A stretch of 64,000 nt of DNA from Gimesia maris (GTDB lineage: Bacteria; Planctomycetota; Planctomycetia; Planctomycetales; Planctomycetaceae): positions 4,665,001 to 4,729,000 of the forward strand of contig NZ_CP042910.1 of the NCBI RefSeq assembly GCF_008298035.1, written 5' to 3'. The notes beneath the pieces are model-generated. The model saw nothing but the letters and a program-made list of their open reading frames with translations. It made no database searches and had not been told where the DNA came from. A program made the position numbers and the translations under genes. Positions within the stretch are counted from its first letter, which is position 1. The number at the start of each line of letters is the position of its first letter. Below are positions 8,951-16,709 of the stretch, one piece after another.

Positions 8951-9910
8951 ATGGCTAACTGGTATGTGAAACGCGGAAGTCAAATCGCCGGCCCTCTGAC
9001 ACGAGAACGGCTGAACCAGCTGGCTGCGGAAGGGAAAGTTCAAAAAACGGACCTCGTCAGAGAGGGTGAAGAGGGAGAATTTCATCCTGCCTCTGATGTG
9101 AATGATCTCTTCACCGGTTCGGAATCACCCGCCTGGGATGAATTTGAAGCTGGTCCGGAAACACAACCACAGCCCAGTCACGCTGCGCCGAAAAAGAGTA
9201 ATACCACTCTGATCGTCATCCTGGCGGTCATCGGTGTCGGCGGCATTTTTATGGTGATGGTTTTAGTCGCGTTGCTGCTGCCTGCAGTAGAGCAGGCCCG
9301 GGAAGCGGCCCGCCGATCCACTTCCAAAAATAATCTCAAGCAGATCGGACTGGCATTACATAATTACTACGATACTTATGGTGTATTTCCCCCCGGAGGA
9401 ACCCAGACCACAGACGGTGTCCCCTACCAGGGCTGGTCAACATCCATTTTACCCTTCGTCGATCAGGCCCCCCTTTATAATCGGATCGATTTTGATCAAC
9501 CCTGGAATGCCCCGGATAATATCGATTACTTCAAACAGGAAATCCCGGTTTATCTGAATCCCAATATCGAGGAACGCGTCTCACCGGAGGGTCTGGGACT
9601 TTCACATTACGTGGGCAATGAACTGGTAATGAAATTAAATTACGGGCTCGGAATTCGTAATATCAGCGATGGTACTTCCAATACGATTCTGGCATTCGAA
9701 GTCGGTGAGAATTTTAAACCATGGGGAGATCCGACCAATATCGCATCTCCTGCAGATCGTATGAAATCAGGAAACATAAAGGCGTTCAGAGGAGGCAGTC
9801 ATGTTTTACTGGGAGACGGCAGTGTCCGCTTCGTTTCGGAGAACATCGATCCCGCGATTTTGAAAAAACTGGAAACTCCCGGTGGTGGAGAATTCATTGG
9901 TGAGTTTTGA
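8951..9910 (+). CDS. GYF_2-DUF1559 membrane protein, array copy 2
   Basis: A 319-residue paralogue with the same plan: GYF_2 at residues 4-53 ([19 protein letters not shown]), a charged linker, a membrane segment at about 84-107 that runs into [20 protein letters not shown], and then [24 protein letters not shown]. The [15 protein letters not shown] run is the DUF1559 pilin-like helix in nearly canonical form, yet no G-FTLIE prepilin site precedes it. The C-terminal motif [14 protein letters not shown] has Phe at the His position of H-X9-DG. The GYF_2 part differs from copy 3 by a single Ile/Val over 45 residues, pointing to recent duplication or gene conversion. Confidence 0.88.
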   Translation: MANWYVKRGSQIAGPLTRERLNQLAAEGKVQKTDLVREGEEGEFHPASDVNDLFTGSESPAWDEFEAGPETQPQPSHAAPKKSNTTLIVILAVIGVGGIFMVMVLVALLLPAVEQAREAARRSTSKNNLKQIGLALHNYYDTYGVFPPGGTQTTDGVPYQGWSTSILPFVDQAPLYNRIDFDQPWNAPDNIDYFKQEIPVYLNPNIEERVSPEGLGLSHYVGNELVMKLNYGLGIRNISDGTSNTILAFEVGENFKPWGDPTNIASPADRMKSGNIKAFRGGSHVLLGDGSVRFVSENIDPAILKKLETPGGGEFIGEF

Positions 9911-9982
9911 CTTCTCTCCCGCGGATCACTTTTGACTTCATGACCAACTTTGACAGCAATAAAATATAGAAAGCAATGATCT

Positions 9983-10942
9983 ATGGCGAACTGGTACGTA
10001 AAACGGGGAAGTCAGGTAGCAGGCCCCCTCACTCGGGAAAGACTGAATCAACTGGCGGCCGAAGGCAAAGTTCAAAAAACAGACCTCGTCAGAGAGGGTG
10101 AAGAGGGAGAGTTTCACGCCGCTGCGGAAGTGAGTGATCTCTTCACCAGTTCCGAAACCTCTGCCTGGGATGAATTCGAGTCCGGCCCGGAAACAGAATC
10201 TCTCTCCCGACAACCCGCTCCCAAAAGCAGCAAGATGTCACTGATAATCATCCTGGCAGTGGTCGGCGTGGGGGGACTTTTTGTCGTGGGAATACTGCTT
10301 GCTTTACTCCTGCCGGCAGTGCAGCAGGCACGTGAAGCGGCACGGCGATCACAATCAAAAAACAATCTGAAGCAAATTGGCCTGGCGATGCATAACTATC
10401 ATGAAACCCACAGAATTTTACCGCCGGGTGGAACCTTAACGATTGACGGCGCACCATCGCAAAGCTGGGAAACGTTTATTCTTCCTTTCATCGATGAGGC
10501 TCCTCTCTACAACCAGATCAACTTCCACTACGCCTGGAACCATCATACTAACCAGGACATTTTCACAAAGGAGATGCCTTTCTACCTGAACCCGAATATC
10601 GAAGAAAAGGTCTCCCCGGAAGGATTGCCGCTCTCCCATTATATGGGAAATGAGTTGTTGATGGGCCCCAATCGAGGCGCCAGATTTCGCGAGGTCAACG
10701 ATGGTCTGGCCAATACGATCATGGCCTTTGAAGTGGGAGAAAACTTCAAACCCTGGGGAGATCCCACTAATTTCGCTGTCCCGGCGGATCGCATCGGTCG
10801 CCCCAACCGGTCTTCCACTACAGGCGGAAACCAGGTACTGATGGGAGATGGCAGCGTCCGTTTTGTGTCAGAGAATATTGATCCTGCCGTGTTGAAAGCT
10901 TTGAGTACACCAAACGGAGGCGAACGAATCGATGAATACTAA
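9983..10942 (+). CDS. GYF_2-DUF1559 membrane protein, array copy 3
   Basis: A 319-residue paralogue almost identical to copy 2 over its GYF_2 domain and diverging through the linker and the outer domain. The membrane segment is near residues 84-108. The pilin-like helix reads [19 protein letters not shown] and is followed by [24 protein letters not shown]. The C-terminus reads [21 protein letters not shown]; the H-X9-DG His is Thr. The gene ends 11 bases inside the start of copy 4, so the two are probably translationally coupled. Its function, like that of the family, is unknown. Confidence 0.88.
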   Translation: MANWYVKRGSQVAGPLTRERLNQLAAEGKVQKTDLVREGEEGEFHAAAEVSDLFTSSETSAWDEFESGPETESLSRQPAPKSSKMSLIIILAVVGVGGLFVVGILLALLLPAVQQAREAARRSQSKNNLKQIGLAMHNYHETHRILPPGGTLTIDGAPSQSWETFILPFIDEAPLYNQINFHYAWNHHTNQDIFTKEMPFYLNPNIEEKVSPEGLPLSHYMGNELLMGPNRGARFREVNDGLANTIMAFEVGENFKPWGDPTNFAVPADRIGRPNRSSTTGGNQVLMGDGSVRFVSENIDPAVLKALSTPNGGERIDEY

Positions 10943-11705
10943 TTCACAACAGACCCTGGTCCAGCCAGCGAAGCCTGACAACTTCGCACCTTCTGCCAGT
11001 ACCTTTTTCATTATCCTGGCTGGATGCCTGTTTGCAGTTGGCTTAATGATTTTCCTGTTCACTCCCGTTTTCGAAAAGATGGAAATTCATAAACGCAATC
11101 TCGCCCGTCGGGCTGTTTCGAAAAGCAATTTGAAGCAAATGGGCTTAGCCCTGTGGCGCTTCCAGGAAGAGAACCAGACGTTCCCACCGGGGGCAACAGT
11201 AGCCCCCAATGGAACTCCACAGCACAGTTGGCAGACCCGGATCTTGCCTTTTGTCGATCAGGGTCAACTGTATCAGCAGATTGATTTAGAGAAACCCTGG
11301 AACGATCCGGCAAATCAACAGCACTTTCAACAAATAGTCCGGAGTTATGTCGTACCCTGGAGTGAAGAAAAAAGCTCGCCTGAGGGTTATGCGCTGTCTC
11401 ATTATGTAGGGAACGAACTTCTGCTCAAACAGAATCAGGGTATGAAGCTGAGCCAGATCACCGATGGAAAATCGAACACGATTATTGCGGTCGATCGAGG
11501 GGATGATTTCAAAGCCTGGGGAGATCCCACCAATCTTGCCAGGCCCGCTGATGTCATTGGCCCCGACAAGAAAACACTATTGCCCGGCGGAAATCTGATC
11601 CTCTTCAGTGACGGTCGCGTTCAATTTGTCTCAAATAAAATCAACCCGCAAATCCTGAAAGACCTCAGCACCCCCGACGGGGGAGAAGCCAAATGCGATT
11701 TATAA
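10932..11705 (+). CDS. DUF1559 membrane protein without GYF_2, array copy 4
   Basis: A 257-residue paralogue without the GYF_2 domain. A short N-terminal tail leads to a membrane segment at about residues 20-45 (FIILAGCLFAVGLMIFLFTP), then a helix ending ARRAVSKSNLKQMGLALWRFQEENQTFPPGA and the DUF1559 body. The C-terminus keeps FSDGRVQFVSNKINPQILKDLSTPDGGE; the His of H-X9-DG is Leu. The start overlaps copy 3 by 11 bases. The pilin-like LLLPAV run seen in copies 2 and 3 has decayed. This copy probably arose by duplication followed by loss of the cytoplasmic domain. Confidence 0.85.
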   Translation: MNTNSQQTLVQPAKPDNFAPSASTFFIILAGCLFAVGLMIFLFTPVFEKMEIHKRNLARRAVSKSNLKQMGLALWRFQEENQTFPPGATVAPNGTPQHSWQTRILPFVDQGQLYQQIDLEKPWNDPANQQHFQQIVRSYVVPWSEEKSSPEGYALSHYVGNELLLKQNQGMKLSQITDGKSNTIIAVDRGDDFKAWGDPTNLARPADVIGPDKKTLLPGGNLILFSDGRVQFVSNKINPQILKDLSTPDGGEAKCDL

Positions 11706-11746
11706 TTCTACGAATCTGATTTTCACACGAAAAAGAGACACATTCT

Positions 11747-12061
11747 ATGCCTGACGGCGGTCATATATCTGAAGAGGACTTCAATCGCTCTCAACCAGCA
11801 CGACAGAAAATGAGCGTCCCCCGTTTCGTGATCATCATATTGATTGCCGTGATTGCCTTGTATAGCCTCGTTGTTCTCACCATCTTCATCAGGACTGGAA
11901 TCGGTGAAGCGCGCAAAGCTACTCAACGTGAAAATATAAAACAAAATCTGAAACAAATTGGAATCGCGTTACAGAATTACCATGCACAAGAGGCAGAGCA
12001 GAAACGGCACATGCAAGACAATCAACCTTTGCAAGATCAGTCTGCGCCCGGGAGTGACTGA
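11747..12061 (+). CDS. Minimal DUF1559-like membrane protein, array copy 5
   Basis: A 104-residue protein that keeps only the middle of the family plan: a membrane segment at about residues 26-48 (FVIIILIAVIALYSLVVLTIFI), a pilin-like helix (GEARKATQRENIKQNLKQIGIALQNYHAQE), and a polar tail. The GYF_2 domain and the whole outer DUF1559 body are missing. The stop overlaps the start of copy 6 by one base (TGATG). It may be a truncated paralogue on its way to loss, or a short partner that pairs with the others through its helix; the undamaged frame and coupled spacing favour it still being translated. Confidence 0.7.
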   Translation: MPDGGHISEEDFNRSQPARQKMSVPRFVIIILIAVIALYSLVVLTIFIRTGIGEARKATQRENIKQNLKQIGIALQNYHAQEAEQKRHMQDNQPLQDQSAPGSD

Positions 12062-12810
12062 TGAACTTCGGACCAGATAAACCGGACAACCATAATGCCG
12101 AACAGAGTTCCTTCCTGTATTACACGGCACTCACAGGGGGTATCCTCCTGCTGGGACTCATCATCATACCTGCTGTCCTCCCTCCGGTTGAGCAGTCGAG
12201 AGAAGCGGCCCGGCGGAGTACTTCAAAAAACAATCTGAAACAGATCGGACTGGCGTTCCATCTCTATCATGACCAGCATGACCTGTTTCCTCCCGGCTCC
12301 ATCGAAACAGCGGATGGTCAGCCCGGCCACAGTTGGCTGACTGCATTGCTGCCCTATCTCGAGCAATGGAATCTGCATCAACAGATCGATTTTAACAAAG
12401 CCTGGGATGACCCCGCCAATCAGCGTCCGTTTCAACAGTCAATCAATGTCTATCATAATCCCAAAATTCAGGAAACGGTCTCCCCCGCTGGTTATGCGCT
12501 GAGCAGTTACCAGGGAAACGAACTGGTTTTACAACCGAACCAGGGAAAACATATCAGTGAAATCGGTGACGGGGTGTCAAATACCATCTTTGCAGTTGAA
12601 GCGGGCGAAGACTTCAAAGCCTGGGGCGATCCCACGAATCTCACCAACCCCGCTCAAATGTTTGCCCCCGGAAAAAACACCCCCTACGCGGGAGGTAAAC
12701 ACGTCCTGTTCGGAGATGGGCATGTGCAGTTTCTTTCAGAACTCACAGATCCCGCTGTGCTGAAAGCCTTGAGCACACCCGCTGGCGGCGAAGAAGTTCG
12801 CGATTTTTAG
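12061..12810 (+). CDS. DUF1559 membrane protein without GYF_2, array copy 6
   Basis: A 249-residue paralogue, last in the array. A short polar N-terminus precedes a membrane segment at about residues 20-42 (YYTALTGGILLLGLIIIPAVLPP), then [37 protein letters not shown] in the pilin-like helix region, and a full DUF1559 body ending in FGDGHVQFLSELTDP and LSTPAGGEEV. The H-X9-DG His is Tyr. The ATG overlaps the stop of copy 5 by one base. Downstream, 80 bases separate it from the insertion sequence, which therefore does not break the array. Confidence 0.86.
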   Translation: MNFGPDKPDNHNAEQSSFLYYTALTGGILLLGLIIIPAVLPPVEQSREAARRSTSKNNLKQIGLAFHLYHDQHDLFPPGSIETADGQPGHSWLTALLPYLEQWNLHQQIDFNKAWDDPANQRPFQQSINVYHNPKIQETVSPAGYALSSYQGNELVLQPNQGKHISEIGDGVSNTIFAVEAGEDFKAWGDPTNLTNPAQMFAPGKNTPYAGGKHVLFGDGHVQFLSELTDPAVLKALSTPAGGEEVRDF

Positions 12811-12880
12811 GCATCATTTTTTAATTGTTTCGAGGGTAATTCTCAGGAAAGTGACGCTCACCAGGACTGGTACAAACCGC

Positions 12881-12890
12881 GGCTAACGCC
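12881..12890. repeat. Left target-site duplication of the IS (GGCTAACGCC)
   Basis: The ten bases GGCTAACGCC directly precede the left inverted repeat and recur directly after the right one at 14378-14387. A ten-base duplication is in the range known for the IS4 family. Identity of both copies suggests a fairly recent insertion. Confidence 0.85.
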
Positions 12891-14377
12891 TAATGGCACT
12901 TACTTTAAATTAAGCTGGTTACCCCAGCCGTTTGGCATGGGATTTGCGCAGGATTCTATTCTTGAAAATAGACTGCCAATTTGCCAGGAGTAACCACGCT
13001 GTGAAACAATCACCGGAACAGAATCTTGAATTCGATCGTGCCTTCGAACAACTTAAAGATTTGGTGGACTTACGCCAAGCCGATCAGCTGCATCCCAGGC
13101 GACCCAATGCAATCTATACCGCCTGTGTTGTGCTGTGGATGCTGATTTTTCAACGCCTCAAACCAGATGCCTCACTCGAAGCAGCGGTGAAGCATCTGAT
13201 TGAAAATCAACCTGGCTACCTTCCTGAAAACAAACGCTTAAGCCAGGGAACCCTCTCGTCCAACAGTGCAGCATACAGCCGGGCTCGCAGCGAACTGCCG
13301 TTGGATGTTGTGAAATGGTTTTCCAATGAAATCACTCGTGCCATCGTCGGGCAATCTGAAACCCTGCTGGACGGTCGTCAAATATTTTTACTCGATGGAA
13401 CCACGATCACATTAGCACCGGAAAAAGAATTACAAACGAAATTTCCGCCCGCCTCAAATCAGCACGGTGAAAGTGTCTGGCCTGTTGTCAATCTGACCGT
13501 TTTTCACGAACTCAGTAGTGGATGTGCCTTGCTGCCACAGCTGGGGGCCATGTATGGACCTGAAGCGGTTTCCGAAACGGAACTTGCCCGAAATGGCATG
13601 CACTGCCTGCCAGACGAATCGATCATCATGGCTGATGCAGGATTTGGGATCTTTGGCGTTGCTTACCAGGCACAACTCCTGGGGCATGATTTTTTTCTAC
13701 GCATGAAGAAGTTAAACTTTGAGTCACTTCGAGCCAAAGCAAAACTCGTATCGCAAAGCCCAAAACATAAGACCTACCAACACCAGTGGACTCCGACCCC
13801 CAAAAACCGTAAAACACAACCCGGGCTCCCCAGGGACGCTTCGCTGGCTGTTGTTTTGCACGAAATCATCGTCAATGAAACCTTGACGCTGTATTGCGTT
13901 ACCAGCCTGCCGCAAGACGCTGCCACCCTGGGCAACCTCTACAATCAAAGGGTCAATGTCGAAGTTGATATCCGTAACTTGAAGGTCGTATTAGACACCG
14001 AGAACATTCGCGCCAAGAAGGTAGACACGTTTTTGAAAGAGCTGTATACGTCAGTGGTCGCCTACAATTTAGTTGGTCAATTCCGCAGACAGGCAGCTGA
14101 ACTGAATCAGGTTGCTCCGCGGCGGATGAGCTTTAAGCGAACCTGGACAACATTCCAAACGTTCCTGTTGAAGCACCTGCACACTGAGCCAGAATCATGG
14201 CGTGAATCCTTCGAGCGAGCACTGTTCTACGCGACCAAAGATAAACTACCCAATCGCGCTGCCAACCGAAGCGTAAAAAGAGAATGCTACGCCAAACGTT
14301 CAAAGAGAGACCATTTCGAAAAAAGAAAAAAGCCCCCAGAGAAATTGAAACACACTGATCTAAAGTAAGTGCCATTA
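12891..14377 (+). mobile_element. Complete IS4-family insertion sequence, 1487 bp
   Basis: Both ends are visible. A perfect 17-base terminal inverted repeat, TAATGGCACTTACTTTA, lies at 12891-12907 and in reverse complement at 14361-14377. It is flanked by ten-base direct repeats. One transposase gene fills the interior, and its stop codon lies inside the right inverted repeat. With an intact transposase, perfect ends and identical target duplications, the element looks active or recently active. It sits in intergenic sequence inside a palindromic repeat, so no gene is interrupted. Confidence 0.93.
13001..14368 (+). CDS. IS4-family DDE transposase
   Basis: A transposase of about 455 residues with an intact DDE site. 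The first Asp is in FLLDGTTI, the second in IIMADAGFG, and the Glu lies in the IS4 signature Y-x2-R-x3-E-x6-K, seen exactly as YNQRVNVEVDIRNLK. The basic C-terminus is typical. It cuts and rejoins the ends of its own element. The frame is open from a TTG at 12932, but the GTG at 13001 has AGGAG ten bases upstream and I prefer it; the first 23 residues of the longer version show no family resemblance. The TAA stop lies within the right inverted repeat. Confidence 0.9.
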   Translation: MKQSPEQNLEFDRAFEQLKDLVDLRQADQLHPRRPNAIYTACVVLWMLIFQRLKPDASLEAAVKHLIENQPGYLPENKRLSQGTLSSNSAAYSRARSELPLDVVKWFSNEITRAIVGQSETLLDGRQIFLLDGTTITLAPEKELQTKFPPASNQHGESVWPVVNLTVFHELSSGCALLPQLGAMYGPEAVSETELARNGMHCLPDESIIMADAGFGIFGVAYQAQLLGHDFFLRMKKLNFESLRAKAKLVSQSPKHKTYQHQWTPTPKNRKTQPGLPRDASLAVVLHEIIVNETLTLYCVTSLPQDAATLGNLYNQRVNVEVDIRNLKVVLDTENIRAKKVDTFLKELYTSVVAYNLVGQFRRQAAELNQVAPRRMSFKRTWTTFQTFLLKHLHTEPESWRESFERALFYATKDKLPNRAANRSVKRECYAKRSKRDHFEKRKKPPEKLKHTDLK

Positions 14378-14387
14378 GGCTAACGCC
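14378..14387. repeat. Right target-site duplication of the IS (GGCTAACGCC)
   Basis: This is the second copy of the ten-base target duplication, directly after the right inverted repeat. It is identical to the copy at 12881-12890. Confidence 0.85.
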
Positions 14388-14489
14388 GTGCGGCTAATTT
14401 TTTTAAGAACTTTGTCAGTTGGCGTTCCCTGCTCCCCGCTGGCGACAGCAAGTCATTCGCTATTAGCCGAAGGGCGTTAGCCCCGGTTC

Positions 14490-14508
14490 TTCATCTCGCA
14501 GAGATGAA
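14490..14508. repeat. Short perfect hairpin (TTCATCTC / GAGATGAA)
   Basis: An eight-base perfect stem with a three-base loop (GCA) lies between the palindromic repeat and the MITE-like element. No T-run follows on either strand, so I do not call it a terminator. It adds to the density of inverted repeats in this short gene-free island. Confidence 0.5.
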
Positions 14509-14514
14509 ACCTCT

Positions 14515-14608
14515 TAGAGCGCATCACATTTAACCGTAGCGTCTCCCGATCTGCAATACTCAGTCCAAATGGCCTTGGAAGCGCTACAGTAAAACTGGAG
14601 ACAGTCTA
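14515..14608. repeat. MITE-like element, copy 1, ending in the nucleosidase stop codon
   Basis: This 94-base element begins TAGAGCG and ends GTCTA, with imperfect terminal inverted repeats (about 18 of 27 positions, best at GTAGCG). A second copy lies at 61656-61750. The right-hand 52 bases align without gaps at 41 positions, and the left part aligns with one gap at about 26 of 42. The terminal CTA is the TAG stop of the minus-strand nucleosidase gene. TA at both edges would fit an element that targets TA, but this is inference. Confidence 0.6.
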
Positions 14609-15364
14609 ATGCCGGGCTTCGTAAAGCTGGACGACAACCCCGTCCAGAAAACTGGCCAGTCGGGTTGCGGCCCGCGAAGCATCGCCGCGCATCTTCCACA
14701 TTTCCTTGATGCTTTCCGGTCGCTTGAAGACGGCCCCCAGCGCGGCTCCCGCTCTGACAGCCCCGGTTTCCCCCAGGATTGACATGATTTCGGGAGGCAG
14801 GTCGACAGAACAATCATCACTGATCGCCCGGATCGCCATGAAGCCTTTCTGAGCTGCCTGGCAGACCTGCGCCACTGCCAGGCTTTCCAGGTCAACCGCG
14901 AGCGCATCAAACTGCGCTGCCAGTTTTAATTTTTCGTCGACGGTACGAACGATTTCGTCCGTATTGATGATTCGCCCGACATACAAACCGTGTTCCGGAT
15001 CTTCGGGGAAATGCACATCGTTCTGCAGTTCCTGTCCATGCAGGTCGCACACGGAAGTCGCTACGACGATGTCGCCATTCTTCATTTCGGGTTTCAAAGC
15101 GCCGGAAAATCCCACTGATAAAACCCAGGGGGGCGAATGCGCGTCGATTAATGCCTGCGTCGCAGCACGGGCGCGGGCAAAACCCACTCCCGTCTGCACG
15201 ACCGCGACTTTGATTCGATCCAGAAAACCACCCCGAAACACATACGAACCGCCGGTATATTTTTTGACGTGCTCACAGCGATCCAGAAAAGGCTGGATCT
15301 CCATCGGCAGAGCACAAACCAGCCCTATATCCGCATGCGCTTTATCGACTTTGGGTTGATTCAA
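14606..15364 (-). CDS. Nucleoside phosphorylase/nucleosidase family protein (MTA/SAH nucleosidase-like)
   Basis: A 252-residue protein of the PNP/UDP phosphorylase fold. Landmarks are [14 protein letters not shown] at the N-terminus, [36 protein letters not shown], and [12 protein letters not shown] in place of the usual M-E-S-A region, followed by IRAISDD with the catalytic-type Asp. It probably cleaves the glycosidic bond of a purine nucleoside such as methylthioadenosine or S-adenosylhomocysteine, though a hopanoid-type (HpnG-like) role is possible. Translation apparently starts at the TTG at 15364, overlapping the serC stop (TTGA); the first in-frame ATG would remove the first beta strand. 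Its TAG stop is the edge of a repeated element. Confidence 0.8.
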   Translation of the reverse strand: MNQPKVDKAHADIGLVCALPMEIQPFLDRCEHVKKYTGGSYVFRGGFLDRIKVAVVQTGVGFARARAATQALIDAHSPPWVLSVGFSGALKPEMKNGDIVVATSVCDLHGQELQNDVHFPEDPEHGLYVGRIINTDEIVRTVDEKLKLAAQFDALAVDLESLAVAQVCQAAQKGFMAIRAISDDCSVDLPPEIMSILGETGAVRAGAALGAVFKRPESIKEMWKMRGDASRAATRLASFLDGVVVQLYEARH

Positions 15365-16446
15365 GAGGCGTGTTCCTGTTCGAACTGACTCATCATTTCA
15401 ATTAACTTGTCTACACCAGCTTCGGGAAATGCATTGTAGATACTGGCACGCATTCCGCCAACACTGCGATGGCCTTTCAGACCATCCAGCCCGGCTGCGG
15501 TTGCCTTGGAAATGAACTGGGCATCCAGATCCGCATCGCCGGTGACGAAGGTGACATTCATCAACGAACGATCCTGTTTCGCAGCGGTCGCTTTAAACAG
15601 CTTGCTCTGTTCCAGGTAATCATACAGTTTACCCGACTTGGCCTGATTTTTCTCCTGAATGGCAGCCAACCCGCCCTGATCTTTCAACCATTTCAGTACC
15701 TGACCTAATACATAAATCCCGAAGGTGGGAGGCGTATTATACATTGAGCCTGCTTCTGAATGGGTTCGGTACTGCAGCATGGTCGGAATGTCTGTCGGCC
15801 CCTGTTCAATCAGATCATCGCGAATGATGACCAGCGTCACGCCACTGGGACCCAGATTTTTCTGTGCGCCCGCGTAAACAATTCCGTACTTGGAAATATC
15901 GAGGGGACGCGAGAAAATATCGCTGCTCGCATCACAGATCAAAGGAACTCCTGCTGGCACAGTCGGTTCCGTCGCGAACTCGGTTCCATAGATCGTATTA
16001 TTGGAAGTGAAATGCACGTAAGCCGGATTCTCGCTGAGTGAGACCTCTTCAGGAATGTATGAAAAGTTCTTGTCTTCACTGCTGCAGGCGACATTCACAT
16101 TCCCGAAGCTCTTGGCTTCTTTCACTGCTTTTTTCGACCAGGAACCGGTGACCAGGTAATCGGCGGTCTGATCTTTCTTCAACAGGTTCATGGGAATCAT
16201 GAAAAACTGGCTTGATGCCCCGCCCTGCAGCAACAGAACCTTGTAGTTATCGGGAACGGAAGCCAGTTCCCGGACCAGGGCCTCGGCCTCTTCATAAACG
16301 GCGAGGAATGCTTTACTTCGATGCGAGTGTTCCAGTACCCCGATTCCGGTATCGCCCAGGGAAATCAGGTCTTTCTGAGCCTGTTCCAGTACTGGTAAGG
16401 GAAGAGCCGCCGGTCCCGCAGAAAAGTTATAAATTCTTTTTGTCAT
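15361..16446 (-). CDS. serC: Phosphoserine aminotransferase
   Basis: A 361-residue PLP enzyme of normal length for SerC. It starts [13 protein letters not shown], carries the GGASSQFF phosphate-binding stretch, and has the Schiff-base lysine at position 196 in [12 protein letters not shown]. The C-terminal [21 protein letters not shown] is diagnostic. It converts 3-phosphohydroxypyruvate and glutamate to phosphoserine in serine biosynthesis, and the related vitamin B6 precursor in some bacteria. The stop overlaps the TTG start of the nucleosidase gene, implying one message. A 22-base hairpin lies 25 bases upstream of the start. Confidence 0.96.
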   Translation of the reverse strand: MTKRIYNFSAGPAALPLPVLEQAQKDLISLGDTGIGVLEHSHRSKAFLAVYEEAEALVRELASVPDNYKVLLLQGGASSQFFMIPMNLLKKDQTADYLVTGSWSKKAVKEAKSFGNVNVACSSEDKNFSYIPEEVSLSENPAYVHFTSNNTIYGTEFATEPTVPAGVPLICDASSDIFSRPLDISKYGIVYAGAQKNLGPSGVTLVIIRDDLIEQGPTDIPTMLQYRTHSEAGSMYNTPPTFGIYVLGQVLKWLKDQGGLAAIQEKNQAKSGKLYDYLEQSKLFKATAAKQDRSLMNVTFVTGDADLDAQFISKATAAGLDGLKGHRSVGGMRASIYNAFPEAGVDKLIEMMSQFEQEHAS

Positions 16447-16470
16447 TTTAGATATCTCAACATCAATTGC

Positions 16471-16492
16471 GGACTGACTGATGCGTCAGTCC
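16471..16492. repeat. Inverted repeat in the serC leader (GGACTGAC / GTCAGTCC)
   Basis: A perfect eight-base stem with a six-base loop lies 25 bases upstream of the serC ATG. It could be an operator or a leader hairpin affecting serC translation. I recognise no known binding motif, and there is no T-run. Confidence 0.45.
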
Positions 16493-16709
16493 TGAGTCAC
16501 CTGTTATGTGTCAATATTACGGACGATACCGTACCTCTTGGAACCATCCTTGAGGATATTGGCAAGCGTTCGCTTGTTTTGCTATACAGCATCGATATTA
16601 TGGAGTCTGCTTTTCTTCATAAATGGAGCCGAGCCAAATTATCCAGAATTCCCAAGAATAGTCACGTTTTCCGGCGAATCATTGCCCTGTTTGATTGATC
16701 TGTTATTTA

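Larger units (their letters stand above)
12875..14488. repeat. REP-like palindromic repeat split by the insertion sequence
   Basis: If the insertion sequence and one target copy are removed, two 27-base arms face each other: the left arm at 12875-12890 plus 14388-14398, the right arm at 14462-14488. Their core is GGCTAACGCC, three variable bases, then CGGCTAAT; the arms match at 24 of 27 positions. The 63-base spacer holds a run of T and no gene. Similar GGCTAACGCC-type palindromes are, to my knowledge, common between planctomycete genes, but I cannot count copies here. Confidence 0.6.
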
